Origin: a bacterium | GTDB taxonomy: Bacteria > Electryoneota > Electryoneia > Electryoneales > Electryoneaceae | DNA: 39,453 nt | Assembly: GCA_020444425.1 (NCBI GenBank) | Contig: JAHLLB010000043.1 | Coordinates: 1-39,453 of the forward strand | Reading direction: 5' to 3' | Shown here: one piece after another, positions 1 to 7,520 of the stretch | How positions within the stretch are numbered: the stretch's first letter is position 1 | How the letters are laid out: every line of letters starts with the position of its first letter | Program-made: the position numbers and the translations under genes | Notes under the pieces: model-generated | Database searches by the model: none | Seen by the model: the letters and a program-made list of their open reading frames with translations, nothing else | Told to the model about the DNA's origin: nothing

Positions 1-310
1 CGTTCAACACCTTGTGCCCGAGTCTCTCTTCCCAGAAGCTGAGATGACTCTCTCGAGATTTTCTGGATCGCAGATCGGGGAGAATTTCTTCGCGGTAGCG
101 TTTGATCAACTTCTTGAGAGTTAGCTTACTGCCGGGCAGGACTCCAAAGTACCGGCCGTCGCGGAGCTCTACTTCGGTATTCTGAATCCAGAGACGTGCT
201 TTGGAAACATTTTCAAATGTCGCTGATTGTACAGGAAACCCTTTAAGGCGAACGAGAGCGCGGAATCTGACCGTGCCATCATCCTGTACACGTTTTTGAA
301 TGCTTCCCAT
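1..310 (-). CDS. Tyrosine-recombinase (phage-type) integrase, N-terminal part, runs off the left edge
   Basis: From ATG at 310 the minus strand stays open for 103 codons to the window edge. The protein starts MGSIQKRVQDDGTVRFRALV, followed by LKGFPVQSATF, ARLWIQNTEVELRDGRYF, LTLKKLIKRYREEILP and a SHLSFWEERLGHKVL segment. That order is the arm-type DNA-binding region plus the start of the core-binding (SAM-like) domain of phage integrases, which typically read KGxPxQSATFxxxxDAxxWxxxxEAxxRxGRxF and then WWxxxLGxxxL. The catalytic domain (R-H-R-Y) lies outside the window. The gene starts about 120 bp from the 3' end of tRNA-Arg and points away from it, the usual arrangement for a tRNA-targeting integrative element. 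A GGGGAG stretch lies about 10 nt upstream of the start. The family is recognised with good confidence; whether the gene is intact cannot be seen. Confidence 0.85.
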   Translation of the reverse strand, partial: MGSIQKRVQDDGTVRFRALVRLKGFPVQSATFENVSKARLWIQNTEVELRDGRYFGVLPGSKLTLKKLIKRYREEILPDLRSRKSRESHLSFWEERLGHKVLN

Positions 311-392
311 GATCGCGTACTCCCCTGAGTGACCCTCAATAATCGAGCAACATGTTGATTGTAATGTACCATGAGTGATCCATGAGATGCAA

Positions 393-420
393 CGGGTTTG
401 CGGAAGATTCCGCAAACCCG
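393..420 (-). terminator. Perfect 13-bp inverted repeat between tRNA-Arg and the integrase
   Basis: CGGGTTTGCGGAA at 393-405 is followed after two bases by its exact reverse complement at 408-420. Read on the minus strand it lies just downstream of the tRNA 3' end, so it could terminate the tRNA transcript. The following T-tract is very short (TT), so it might instead be part of an attachment or recombinase-binding site. Its structure is certain, its role is not. Confidence 0.45.
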
Positions 421-429
421 CATGAATAG

Positions 430-506
430 TGGTGCCCCCGGCTGGACTCGAACCAGCTACCTTCGGATTAGGAATCCGACGCTCTATCCTGATGAGCTAC
501 GGGGGC
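430..506 (-). tRNA. tRNA-Arg (anticodon CCT)
   Basis: On the minus strand the full cloverleaf can be written: acceptor GCCCCCG paired with CGGGGGC, TA at positions 8-9, D stem GCTC/GAGC, anticodon stem TCGGA/TCCGA around loop TTCCTAA (anticodon CCT, tRNA-Arg), T arm GCTGG-TTCGAGT-CCAGC, discriminator A, and an encoded CCA at 430-432. All stems are fully paired. Its 3' end faces the integrase, which makes it the likely integration target. Confidence 0.97.
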
Positions 507-637
507 AGATCACAACGCCGCCAAGATAACAACCCATGTGGCAAATCCGAACCGTGAGTCTCGCGGCGTTCTCCTCGAATTCCGGCCGCAAACGACACCC
601 ACTGCTGCACAATCCCGGTTCATCTTCCAGCATCCAC

Positions 638-779
638 AAATCCGCATCCCAAATCCGCATTCATGAATCTGCGCCCCTGAGCTGGCGGTCTGAGCCGGAC
701 CCATTGCCGCAGCCAAATCCTAACCCGAACACAAACCCATTGCCGAAGCCAAACCCGATCCAGAACCAATTGTCGTACC
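638..779. repeat. Degenerate low-complexity tandem repeats in the gene-free stretch 507-904
   Basis: The 10-mer AAATCCGCAT occurs at 638-647 and 651-660. Further right, CCCATTGCCG at 700 recurs at 736 (36-bp spacing), with a third related copy (CCAATTGTCG) 30 bp later. The intervening sequence is built from hexamer-like CCNAAN units, so all spacings are multiples of six. The open frames here encode only Pro/Asn-rich or Gly/Phe-rich low-complexity peptides and have no ribosome-binding site. I see no gene between the tRNA and 905. Confidence 0.6.
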
Positions 780-904
780 CGAATCCCGGGCTGCTGAAAC
801 TCTGAACGGGAAAATGGAAGGAGGTCGCAGCACAATTCGCTGTTCAACACCACTACTTTTCGCGGCATGAGAACACAGGTATCCCGGCGAAAGCGTGAAG
901 CCCG

Positions 905-1939
905 ATGATTCGACACGCCGTCAGCTTCGCCGCCCGAAAACGGGTGGACATCGTGGAGGAGCAGGTGCCGTCCCCCGGGGTGGGCGAGGTTCTGGTTCAA
1001 ACCCGTGCCAGCCTTGTCAGTCCGGGCACGGAAATGCTGGTCTATCGCGGCCAGGCGCCATCCGAAATGCCGGTGGACGCCAAGCTGCCGGCGTTCAATG
1101 GCGAACGTTTCACCTACCCGATCAAATATGGCTACGCCTGTGTCGGTACGGTGGTCGAGGCCGGCGAAGCTGTGTCCGACGACTGGCACGACAAAACGGT
1201 GTTCACGTTTCATCCGCACGAAACCGCGTTCCTCGCCCGGCCGGAGGACTTGATTCCACTACCGGACGATATCCAGGAGGACGATGCGCTGTTTCTCCCG
1301 CTGATGGAAACGGCGGTCAATCTGATTCAGGATGGCGCCCCGCGACTGGGGGAAACCGTTGCTGTGACGGGCATCGGTGTGGTAGGATTGTTGACCACGG
1401 CGATCCTGGCCCGCATGCCGTTGTCGGGTGTTTATGCGCTCGATTTGTACCCGAAACGCCGTGAGCTGGCGCTGACACTTGGGGCAACGGCGGTGGCGGA
1501 TCCCGCGGATGATGAGGCTGTACGGGCACTGGAAGCACGGATTCGATCGCACAGCCCCGGCGCGGATGTCACGTTCGAACTGTCCGGCGATCCAGCCGGT
1601 TTCAACCGGGCGATCAGCCTGACGGCGGATTCGGGGTGCGTGGTCGTTGGTTCGTGGTATGGCACCAAGCCGGGAGCCTTTGACCTCGGTGGACGTTTCC
1701 ACCGCAGCCGCCTCCACGTACTTTCAAGTCAGGTGTCATCAATTGATCCGAAACTGCAAGGCCGGTGGACCGTCCAGCGACGCCAGCAAGTCGCCTGGTC
1801 GATGATTCGAGAGATTCGGCCGTCGTTGCAGGTTCTGTCGCACCGGTTGCCAATCAAAGATGCCGCGCGAGCCTATGAGATGATGGACAACTCGCCGGAA
1901 ACGACTCTGGCGATCGCATTTGATCATCAGGTCGGGTAA
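905..1939 (+). CDS. Zinc-less MDR-family (alcohol dehydrogenase-like) NAD(P)-dependent oxidoreductase
   Basis: A 344-residue medium-chain dehydrogenase/reductase. Residues 1-130 form the GroES-like domain and contain VSPGTEMLVYRG (about 38-49). The Rossmann motif GIGVVG is at 156-161, followed by an acidic residue in ALDLYPKRRELA that would bind the cofactor ribose. The usual zinc-ligand Cys and GHE-type segments of true alcohol dehydrogenases are missing, and the SPGTE signature resembles the zinc-less BchC-like MDR branch. It is the first gene of a tight operon: the next gene starts 26 bp downstream with ribosome-binding site GGGGAACGGA. It presumably oxidises or reduces an intermediate made by the following enzymes; the substrate is unknown. 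The start is the first ATG of the conserved N-terminus, with only a weak ribosome-binding site. Confidence 0.85.
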   Translation: MIRHAVSFAARKRVDIVEEQVPSPGVGEVLVQTRASLVSPGTEMLVYRGQAPSEMPVDAKLPAFNGERFTYPIKYGYACVGTVVEAGEAVSDDWHDKTVFTFHPHETAFLARPEDLIPLPDDIQEDDALFLPLMETAVNLIQDGAPRLGETVAVTGIGVVGLLTTAILARMPLSGVYALDLYPKRRELALTLGATAVADPADDEAVRALEARIRSHSPGADVTFELSGDPAGFNRAISLTADSGCVVVGSWYGTKPGAFDLGGRFHRSRLHVLSSQVSSIDPKLQGRWTVQRRQQVAWSMIREIRPSLQVLSHRLPIKDAARAYEMMDNSPETTLAIAFDHQVG

Positions 1940-1965
1940 ACTACCTGCGGAAAGGGGAACGGAAC

Positions 1966-2358
1966 ATGTTTACAATTACCGTTCGTGACCGCTTTACATC
2001 GTTCCTGCGGTTGGCGCCGCCAGATAAGTTTGACGGCTACGACATCTACCACAACTACGCCATCGAAGTCGCGGTGTCCGGCGCAGCCGTCGACGAGCAG
2101 GGCTATCTGCTCAACATCGACGATCTCAGCGAAAACCTCAGCGATCTCGTTTCCGATTGGGATGGATCCCTGCTGAACGACTTCGACGAGTTCGCGGATG
2201 TCAACCCGACACTCGAGCTTGTCGCCCGCATCGCCTGCGAAATCCTCGCGGAAACCCTTGAGGATGAAGGTCTCAACGAAATCCGTGTCACGGTCTGGGA
2301 AAGCGAAATTGATCCCGCTCCGGGTCCGAGTGCAAGCTATCGAATGGATCTCGAATGA
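1966..2358 (+). CDS. 6-pyruvoyl-tetrahydropterin synthase (PTPS/QueD)-like protein with degraded active site
   Basis: A 130-residue protein that aligns by eye with the whole PTPS/QueD fold: an N-terminal strand and FTSFLRL where the family has FxAAHxL, YDIYHNYAIEVAV at the HGHxYxVxV position, GYLLNIDDLSENL at GMVxDFxxLK, WDGSLLND at LDHxxLN, NPTLELVARIACEIL at NPTxExLA, and a C-terminal VTVWESE...SASY for VxVxET...Y. Of the three zinc histidines only the one in HNY appears kept; the catalytic Cys and the Asp-His pair look replaced. It may have altered chemistry, or be a binding subunit or pseudoenzyme. Its stop codon overlaps the next start (ATGA), so the two are translationally coupled. Confidence 0.7.
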   Translation: MFTITVRDRFTSFLRLAPPDKFDGYDIYHNYAIEVAVSGAAVDEQGYLLNIDDLSENLSDLVSDWDGSLLNDFDEFADVNPTLELVARIACEILAETLEDEGLNEIRVTVWESEIDPAPGPSASYRMDLE

Positions 2359-3440
2359 AAATCACGTTTGTAATATACGGTGATCTGGAAACGCTGTCCG
2401 GCGGGTATGTTTATGACCGTCACCTGCTGCGTTATCTGAAGAAATGTGGCGATGAAGTACGCGTGGTCTCGCTGTGGGAGGGTAGCTACGGGCGGCATAT
2501 GCTGGACAATTTGTCCGGTGCCTCGGCTCGGGCGTTGACCGCGGGCGATCCGGACGTGATTGTGCAGGACGAACTGTGCCACCCATCCCTGGCACTGGTG
2601 AATCATCGCATCCGTCAGATCGGCGCGCCGCCGATCGTGTCGCTGGTACACCATCTGCTGACGGACGAAGAGGGACCGCACTCGGCGCGACTGCTGTATA
2701 AGGCAATGGAACGGCTGTATTTCAGCGGGGTGGACGGTATCCTCGCGAACACACACATCACGCTGAGCCGTGTGCGGGAAGTATCCCACCGCGACCTACC
2801 ATCCGCTGTTGCCTGGCCGGGGGGCACGTTGCCGGGGCCGCCGATTCCGCGAACCCAATTGAATGATCGCTTGCAGCAGCAGCGCCCGTTGCATATCCTC
2901 TTTGTAGGCAACCTGATCGAGCGGAAGCTGGTGCATGTGTTGCTAACGTCTGTTTTCGATCTGCTGCGCCGGACCGATGTGCGGTTGACCATTGTTGGCG
3001 GGGATGAGCTGGAGCCACGCTACGCCCGCCGAATCAAACGGATTGCCAAACCCCTGGTGGAAAAGGGGATTGTGACGTTTACCGGACCGAAGCGTGACCT
3101 GGAACTGGCGGCGATGTACACGGATGCCGATGTGCTCGCCGTTCCGTCCAGCTACGAAGGTTTTGGGATTGTGTATCTGGAGGGCATGGCGTACGGGTTG
3201 CCCGCCATCGGAACGGCGGCGGGTGGTGCGCGTGAGATCATTGCGGACAACGTGAACGGGTTCCTCGTGCATCCACACGACAGCTCCAGCCTGAGCCGCC
3301 ATTTGCAGCAACTGGCGGAAGATCGCGGCCTGCTGTCACGCATGAGCCACGCAGCCCGCGACCGGTTCGACCGGCACCCGACATGGACCCAAAGCATGGA
3401 TAATGCGCGAAACTTCCTACTGCGGATGGCGAAACCGTGA
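2355..3440 (+). CDS. Glycosyltransferase family 4 (GT-B fold)
   Basis: A 361-residue retaining GT4-type glycosyltransferase. The N-terminal half starts KITFVIYGDLETLSGGYVYD, typical of acceptor-binding Rossmann domains with a GG(Y) loop. The C-terminal half has ILFVGNLIERKLVHVLL, VTFTGPKRDLELAAMYTDADV, and the donor-site block PSSYEGFGIVYLEGMAYGLP followed by IGTAAGGAREII (about 263-300), with the E-x7-E pair of the family. The start overlaps the upstream stop by 4 bp and its own stop overlaps the next start by 4 bp. It is likely a cytosolic enzyme glycosylating the small molecule handled by the neighbouring dehydrogenase, PTPS-like protein and methyltransferase; sugar and acceptor are unknown. 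A role in surface polysaccharide synthesis is an alternative, but the neighbours do not favour it. Confidence 0.88.
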   Translation: MKITFVIYGDLETLSGGYVYDRHLLRYLKKCGDEVRVVSLWEGSYGRHMLDNLSGASARALTAGDPDVIVQDELCHPSLALVNHRIRQIGAPPIVSLVHHLLTDEEGPHSARLLYKAMERLYFSGVDGILANTHITLSRVREVSHRDLPSAVAWPGGTLPGPPIPRTQLNDRLQQQRPLHILFVGNLIERKLVHVLLTSVFDLLRRTDVRLTIVGGDELEPRYARRIKRIAKPLVEKGIVTFTGPKRDLELAAMYTDADVLAVPSSYEGFGIVYLEGMAYGLPAIGTAAGGAREIIADNVNGFLVHPHDSSSLSRHLQQLAEDRGLLSRMSHAARDRFDRHPTWTQSMDNARNFLLRMAKP

Positions 3441-4312
3441 TCAAGAAAAGCGGCAACGACCTCATCGCCTACCTTGATGCCAAGGAGGCCATCGACCAGC
3501 GTTCCCGGAATCCACAAGTCTGGGCGTCTCTGCTCGAACAACTGGCGAAACGCAGCCAGTATGCGTCCGGTTTGCACCTGAACGTCACCGAAATCGGCGG
3601 CGGGCTCGGGGGGTTGGCGAAATCCCTGCTCGAAGCGTGCACCAACACTCCACTGAACTACACCCTGTTCGACATCGATCCGGACGTTGTCGCGGAAGCG
3701 GAAAAACGTCTGGATCCATCGGCGTCCACGCCGCACAAGGTTTCCGTCATCGAGGGTGATCTTCTCGATTACGAACTGAACGAAAAGATCGCACCCGCCG
3801 ACTTGGTTGTCGTTCAGTCTGCGCTGGATTTGTTTGATCTGCGGGATGCGTTGCCACGAGTCAGGGCGTTCGCGAAACCGAACGCGTTGCTGTACGCGCC
3901 GGTCACCTTCAACGGCTTCACGGAATTCCGTCCACCCTACCAGGATTCCCAATTTGAGTACCGGTTGCTGGCGGAATACCATCGCAGCATGGACGAACGC
4001 ACCGGGATTCATCCGGATGCCGGAGGCAGTCGTGCGGGTTGGGTGCTCGAGCGCAGTCTGCGCCGCATGGGCAGCGATTTCATTGAAACCAATTCATCCG
4101 ACTGGCTGGTCTCATCCGATCCGAAAGACGGACCGAACCGCACCTTCATCGAACACATTCTCCGCTTCTTCGAGGGATCGTTGTCCACCAGAATGGAACT
4201 TGATCAGCAGAAGTTAGGCCGGTGGCTGGAGCTTCGGCGGCGTCAGCTCGCGGACGGCCACCTCCTGCTCCACATTCATAACCTTGACCTGCTGGCGGCA
4301 TTCCCCGGTTGA
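3437..4312 (+). CDS. Class I SAM-dependent methyltransferase
   Basis: A 291-residue Rossmann-fold methyltransferase with a GTG start overlapping the glycosyltransferase stop (GTGA). Motif I is NVTEIGGGLGGLAKSLL (about 49-65), motif II the acidic YTLFDIDPDVVAEAEKRL, and motif III-like KVSVIEGDLLDY. An LVVVQSALDLFDLRDALPRV stretch corresponds to motif IV and the following helix. The C-terminal RWLELRRRQLADG...DLL looks like a genuine domain end, so the 99-bp overlap with the convergent acyltransferase gene appears real. It is the last gene of the operon; the methyl acceptor is unknown. No terminator can be placed between the two convergent genes because they overlap. Confidence 0.85.
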   Translation: MIKKSGNDLIAYLDAKEAIDQRSRNPQVWASLLEQLAKRSQYASGLHLNVTEIGGGLGGLAKSLLEACTNTPLNYTLFDIDPDVVAEAEKRLDPSASTPHKVSVIEGDLLDYELNEKIAPADLVVVQSALDLFDLRDALPRVRAFAKPNALLYAPVTFNGFTEFRPPYQDSQFEYRLLAEYHRSMDERTGIHPDAGGSRAGWVLERSLRRMGSDFIETNSSDWLVSSDPKDGPNRTFIEHILRFFEGSLSTRMELDQQKLGRWLELRRRQLADGHLLLHIHNLDLLAAFPG

Positions 4313-5146
4313 TGTTCGGATCAGCCGGGTCATTTCCATACGTACATCGGCCAGCAACGAGTCGTTGGGTTCGATGGTGCGGCCGACGTGAACCCGCACG
4401 GCAACCCCCTGAAACCGTTTCAACAGCAATTGCAGGTAGACCGCGACCTGATCGTGTCCCCGGCGATCACGACGTATCCGGGTCAGCCAGTGTTTTTGTA
4501 CGTCCGGATGGATTACCCCACTCACCAGTAACGGCACCACCCGAACACCCGGAACCGCCCGCGTGAGCACAGTAAGACTCTCCGACCAATTCTTCAGTGA
4601 TGTGACCGCTTCTTCGGGATACAAGCCCGGGTCCGGCTCAATCTGCCCGGAAGGGAAGGTCAGCAATGCGCCGTCTTGCCGTAGATGACGTACCGCTGTT
4701 CGCAGCGAAAAACCCTTCTGAGCGTGACCGTCCGGCAACAGAATCAGCTGCTTGCGAACGCTGGCCAACGCCTCCAGAAAGGGGTTGGCGTCGGCGATGA
4801 TCAGCAAGTCCTCGCGCCGGATGGCACTGAACAGGGCCAGCGTATCGCTCAATCCCGGATGATTCGCAACGATCAGCAGCGGTCCATCCGACGGAATTTC
4901 ATTGGCGGCATGCAAGTTTAACGTTGCGCCCAGGCGGGACAGGTATTGCTTGGATGCCGCACACAGACCTTCCACGCTCACGCACGATTCAAACTCTGCC
5001 GCCTCACGTACAACACCTCGGGTAATCAAGGTCACAGGCCGACGCAGGAGTTTCGCGAGCAACGGACGGTTTTCAACGCCCACCGCACGCAGTAAATCCT
5101 GGGTTGTGGCCCGTTGCAGGGCGGTTGTCACGTGGCGATGGCTCAT
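4214..5146 (-). CDS. PlsC-like lysophospholipid/glycerophosphate acyltransferase-family protein
   Basis: 310 residues from ATG at 5146. The acyltransferase HX4D motif is present as ANHPGLSD (His96, Asp101). About 65 residues later comes LLTFPSGQIEPD (162-173), the equivalent of the FPEG block, and then VPGVRVVPLLVSGV, resembling the downstream V-P-V/L block. These indicate transfer of an acyl chain from acyl-ACP or acyl-CoA to a lipid acceptor at the membrane. The frame is open to a TTG at 5236, but the ATG at 5146 is preferred: it has GGAAG just upstream and leaves about 100 bp for divergent promoters before the hydrolase at 5250. The 3' end overlaps the methyltransferase gene by 99 bp tail-to-tail. 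Confidence 0.78.
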   Translation of the reverse strand: MSHRHVTTALQRATTQDLLRAVGVENRPLLAKLLRRPVTLITRGVVREAAEFESCVSVEGLCAASKQYLSRLGATLNLHAANEIPSDGPLLIVANHPGLSDTLALFSAIRREDLLIIADANPFLEALASVRKQLILLPDGHAQKGFSLRTAVRHLRQDGALLTFPSGQIEPDPGLYPEEAVTSLKNWSESLTVLTRAVPGVRVVPLLVSGVIHPDVQKHWLTRIRRDRRGHDQVAVYLQLLLKRFQGVAVRVHVGRTIEPNDSLLADVRMEMTRLIRTSTGECRQQVKVMNVEQEVAVRELTPPKLQPPA

Positions 5147-5249
5147 GAGCTTCCAGTTTGAATCCAAATCGGGGATCTTTCCGCAATCTAACGCATGAAC
5201 GCTGGTAGCTGAGATCCTATCTTGCTGCTGAGTCAATCACAGGTTCCCC

Positions 5250-6218
5250 ATGGCTTTCCTGATACCCATCATCGCCGCACTATTCGCCGCCGGCGGGCTG
5301 CACCTTGCCACCGACCGGGAAGAACGGCTGGCGCTCGCCGCCTATCCTGACTACGGCTCGATCATCAACGTTGAGGGTGTGCAGACGCATGTCGTGGACG
5401 AAGGCGAAGGTGAACCTGTCGTATTAATCCACGGACTCGGCGGCACGGCGCTGGTTTTCCGGCACGGGCTGTACGACCCGCTGCGCGAAACCAATCGCGT
5501 GATCGTGGTTGATCGGCCGGGGCATGGCCTGTCCGAACGACCGCCGGGCATGACCGGCGATCCACGCGAACAGGCCGCGTTCCTGCATGAAACCCTGCGG
5601 CAGCTGGAACTGCCCATGAAACCGGTACTTGTCGCGCAATCCTGGGGCGGAATGGTGGCGACCGCGTACGCCGTGATGTATCCGGACGAAATACGTGGAC
5701 TTGTCCTGCTCGCGCCATACCTCACCGCCGGCCACCGCTACTTCGAACCCATCTTCACCCTCGCCCAGACACCCGTTGTCAGCAACATCGCGCTCGAGAC
5801 CATCGTTGTACCGATCAGCATGCCGGGACGTGAGATCTTCGCCGAACGTCACTTTTTCCCGCATCCGGTGCCGGACGACTGGATCGGGGAGACGATCCTG
5901 CTGTCGCAAACTCCGGAAGGGCTGCGTCACTCGGCGGCAGACATGTTGACCGTGCCCCGGGCCACCCGGGAACTCGCCGCGCGCTATGGCGAGATTACGG
6001 TGCCGGTGACCGTTGTCGTCGGCCTGCAGGATCAGATCGTCGATCCGTTGCCGACCATCGCACTGGCAACCCGGCACGGCTGGAATCTGATCGAACTGCC
6101 AGACGATGGACACGGGCTGCAGGTGGTGAACACCGACCGTGTGCTGGAGGTGATCCGGCAGATGCTTGACGATACCGTGGCGGCTTCCCCCTCGGAGAAA
6201 GACATCGCAGGAAACTGA
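5250..6218 (+). CDS. Alpha/beta-hydrolase fold enzyme, N-terminal membrane anchor or signal
   Basis: A 322-residue alpha/beta hydrolase. The oxyanion-hole HGLGGT is at 61-66, RPGHGLS at 89-95, nucleophile Ser131 in VAQSWGGMVA, acid Asp261 in GLQDQIVDP, and catalytic His288 in PDDGHGL. The triad is complete, so the protein is probably an active esterase, lipase-like or haloperoxidase-like hydrolase. Residues 1-20 (MAFLIPIIAALFAAGGLHLA) are hydrophobic and may anchor it or direct export. It lies divergent from the acyltransferase and 67 bp upstream of the FAD oxidoreductase, so the two may be co-transcribed. The substrate cannot be inferred. Confidence 0.87.
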   Translation: MAFLIPIIAALFAAGGLHLATDREERLALAAYPDYGSIINVEGVQTHVVDEGEGEPVVLIHGLGGTALVFRHGLYDPLRETNRVIVVDRPGHGLSERPPGMTGDPREQAAFLHETLRQLELPMKPVLVAQSWGGMVATAYAVMYPDEIRGLVLLAPYLTAGHRYFEPIFTLAQTPVVSNIALETIVVPISMPGREIFAERHFFPHPVPDDWIGETILLSQTPEGLRHSAADMLTVPRATRELAARYGEITVPVTVVVGLQDQIVDPLPTIALATRHGWNLIELPDDGHGLQVVNTDRVLEVIRQMLDDTVAASPSEKDIAGN

Positions 6219-6285
6219 ATCCCCGCCAAACTCTCATGTTATCTTCTTCCCATCGAACCAGAACCAGCAGAGGACGAGAAACAGC

Positions 6286-7275
6286 ATGGCAGGAAACGCA
6301 CGAGTCATCATCATTGGCGGAGGCATCGCCGGACTGTCAGCCGCGAAGGAACTCAAGCAGGCGGGAATCGAAGCGCTGGTTCTCGAACGGCGGGTTGTGC
6401 TCGGCGGACGCATGTCCACGCGCGAATTCGGCGGCGCGGTGTTCGATGATGGCGCGCAGTTCTTCACCGTCAAGGATCAACGTTTCGGCCCGCTGGTCGA
6501 AGAGATGATCGAAGCTGGAGTGATTACCGACTGGTTTCACTCACAGCTGATTCGCGGCGGTTCGAGCAATCCGGACGGCTTCCCGCGCTATTGCGGCGCG
6601 AAGGGCATGCGCAGCATCCTCGACTACATGCACAGGCAGGGACTGTCCGTTCAGGTGAACGCCGACGTCACCGGTTTCGAACCCCGGCAAAAGTCCTACA
6701 CCGTCACGCTGAAGGATGGCCAGGAACTCACTGCAGACGCGATTCTGCTCGCCCATCCGGTGCCGGATGCCGTGCGCATGCTGCACAACGCCGGGTTGAA
6801 GTTGACCCCGAACGACGCCGCCGCGTTGGAAAACGTGATCTACACGCCGTGCATTGCGGTGATGGCGACCCTGGAGAAGCCGTCCGCACTGACCGAATGG
6901 GGTGGGTTACGGATCAACGGCGAGTACGTCGACTGGATTGCCGACAACCATCGCAAGGGAATTTCCGAAACACCAAGCGTCACCATCCAGGCGATGCCGG
7001 ACTTCAGCACTGACCATTGGTATGATGACGACGACGATGTCGCCGAGATGCTGATCGGAAGCACGATGCCGCTGATCCGCAGCGAGCCGGTGGAAGCGCG
7101 TGTTGTCCGCTATGAACTCGGCAAGCCGATCTCGACGCACCCGAAGGAATGGGTCGCGGCCGAAAAGCATCCACGTGTGCTGCTCGCCGGAGACGGGTTC
7201 AAGGGCTACCGTGTCGAAGGCGCGGCGGTTTCGGGCATGGAAGCTGCAAAGGAACTGATTCGTCAGTTTTCCTGA
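6286..7275 (+). CDS. Renalase-like FAD-dependent oxidoreductase (amine-oxidase fold)
   Basis: 329 residues from ATG at 6286. This start is preferred to an upstream in-frame ATG because the FAD-binding strand begins almost at once: ARVIIIGGGIAGLSAAKEL gives the GxGxxG dinucleotide motif at residues 10-15. Typical renalase-family blocks follow: LGGRMSTREFGGAVFDDGAQ with FFTVKDQRF, then the C-terminal FAD-binding block VLLAGDGFKGYRVEGAAVSG. It probably binds FAD non-covalently and oxidises a reduced nicotinamide or amine-like compound; the exact substrate is unknown. An AGAGGACGAG purine stretch before the start serves as ribosome-binding site. It is likely co-transcribed with the hydrolase upstream. 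Confidence 0.86.
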   Translation: MAGNARVIIIGGGIAGLSAAKELKQAGIEALVLERRVVLGGRMSTREFGGAVFDDGAQFFTVKDQRFGPLVEEMIEAGVITDWFHSQLIRGGSSNPDGFPRYCGAKGMRSILDYMHRQGLSVQVNADVTGFEPRQKSYTVTLKDGQELTADAILLAHPVPDAVRMLHNAGLKLTPNDAAALENVIYTPCIAVMATLEKPSALTEWGGLRINGEYVDWIADNHRKGISETPSVTIQAMPDFSTDHWYDDDDDVAEMLIGSTMPLIRSEPVEARVVRYELGKPISTHPKEWVAAEKHPRVLLAGDGFKGYRVEGAAVSGMEAAKELIRQFS

Positions 7276-7389
7276 ACGACGAACGATTGACGGAACTTCC
7301 GGTCGAGTGTCTCGCGGATACAAGGCTTCTTGTAGTAGCGAGATATGGATTCGACCAAACATCGGCTTTACGAGTATGCGAAATTGAAT

Positions 7390-7414
7390 GGGGGTTCGGC
7401 TATGCCGAATCCCC
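7390..7414 (+). terminator. Hairpin downstream of the FAD oxidoreductase
   Basis: GGGGGTTCGGC (7390-7400) pairs with GCCGAATCCCC (7404-7414) around loop TAT, with one G-T wobble. The stem is strong and 115 bp past the stop codon. No T-tract follows, so termination is possible but unproven; it could also be part of a structured RNA. Confidence 0.4.
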
Positions 7415-7495
7415 GCTTGCAGTAGATAGGCTGAACGCTTGTCTGGATTGGCAAAATCACGTCCTGACCCCGTCCCGGTATTCCAAGTGAGGGAG

Positions 7496-7520
7496 CCTGT
7501 TTTGACGAAAACAGGTTCTT
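7496..7520 (+). terminator. Rho-independent terminator-like hairpin
   Basis: CCTGTTTT (7496-7503), loop GACG, then AAAACAGG (7508-7515), followed by a T-rich tail TTCTTGTTGTTT. This looks like a real intrinsic terminator, 220 bp beyond the oxidoreductase stop. It may end that transcript or an unrecognised RNA starting after 7275. Confidence 0.55.

Noticed and set aside
169..423. An 84-codon minus-strand frame covering the integrase start and the upstream inverted repeat
   Set aside because: It is in a different frame from the integrase, runs through the inverted repeat and gives no recognisable protein.
638..779. Possible CRISPR array
   Set aside because: Repeats are short, imperfect and without equal-sized unique spacers; no cas genes are nearby.
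536..805. A Pro/Asn-rich 89-codon open frame (and a Gly/Phe-rich one on the other strand)
   Set aside because: The sequence is a tandem low-complexity repeat; no ribosome-binding site or conserved protein feature.
5147..5236. TTG-initiated 30-residue extension of the PlsC-like protein
   Set aside because: It would leave only 13 bp between divergent starts. The ATG at 5146 has a better ribosome-binding site and conserved sequence starts after it.
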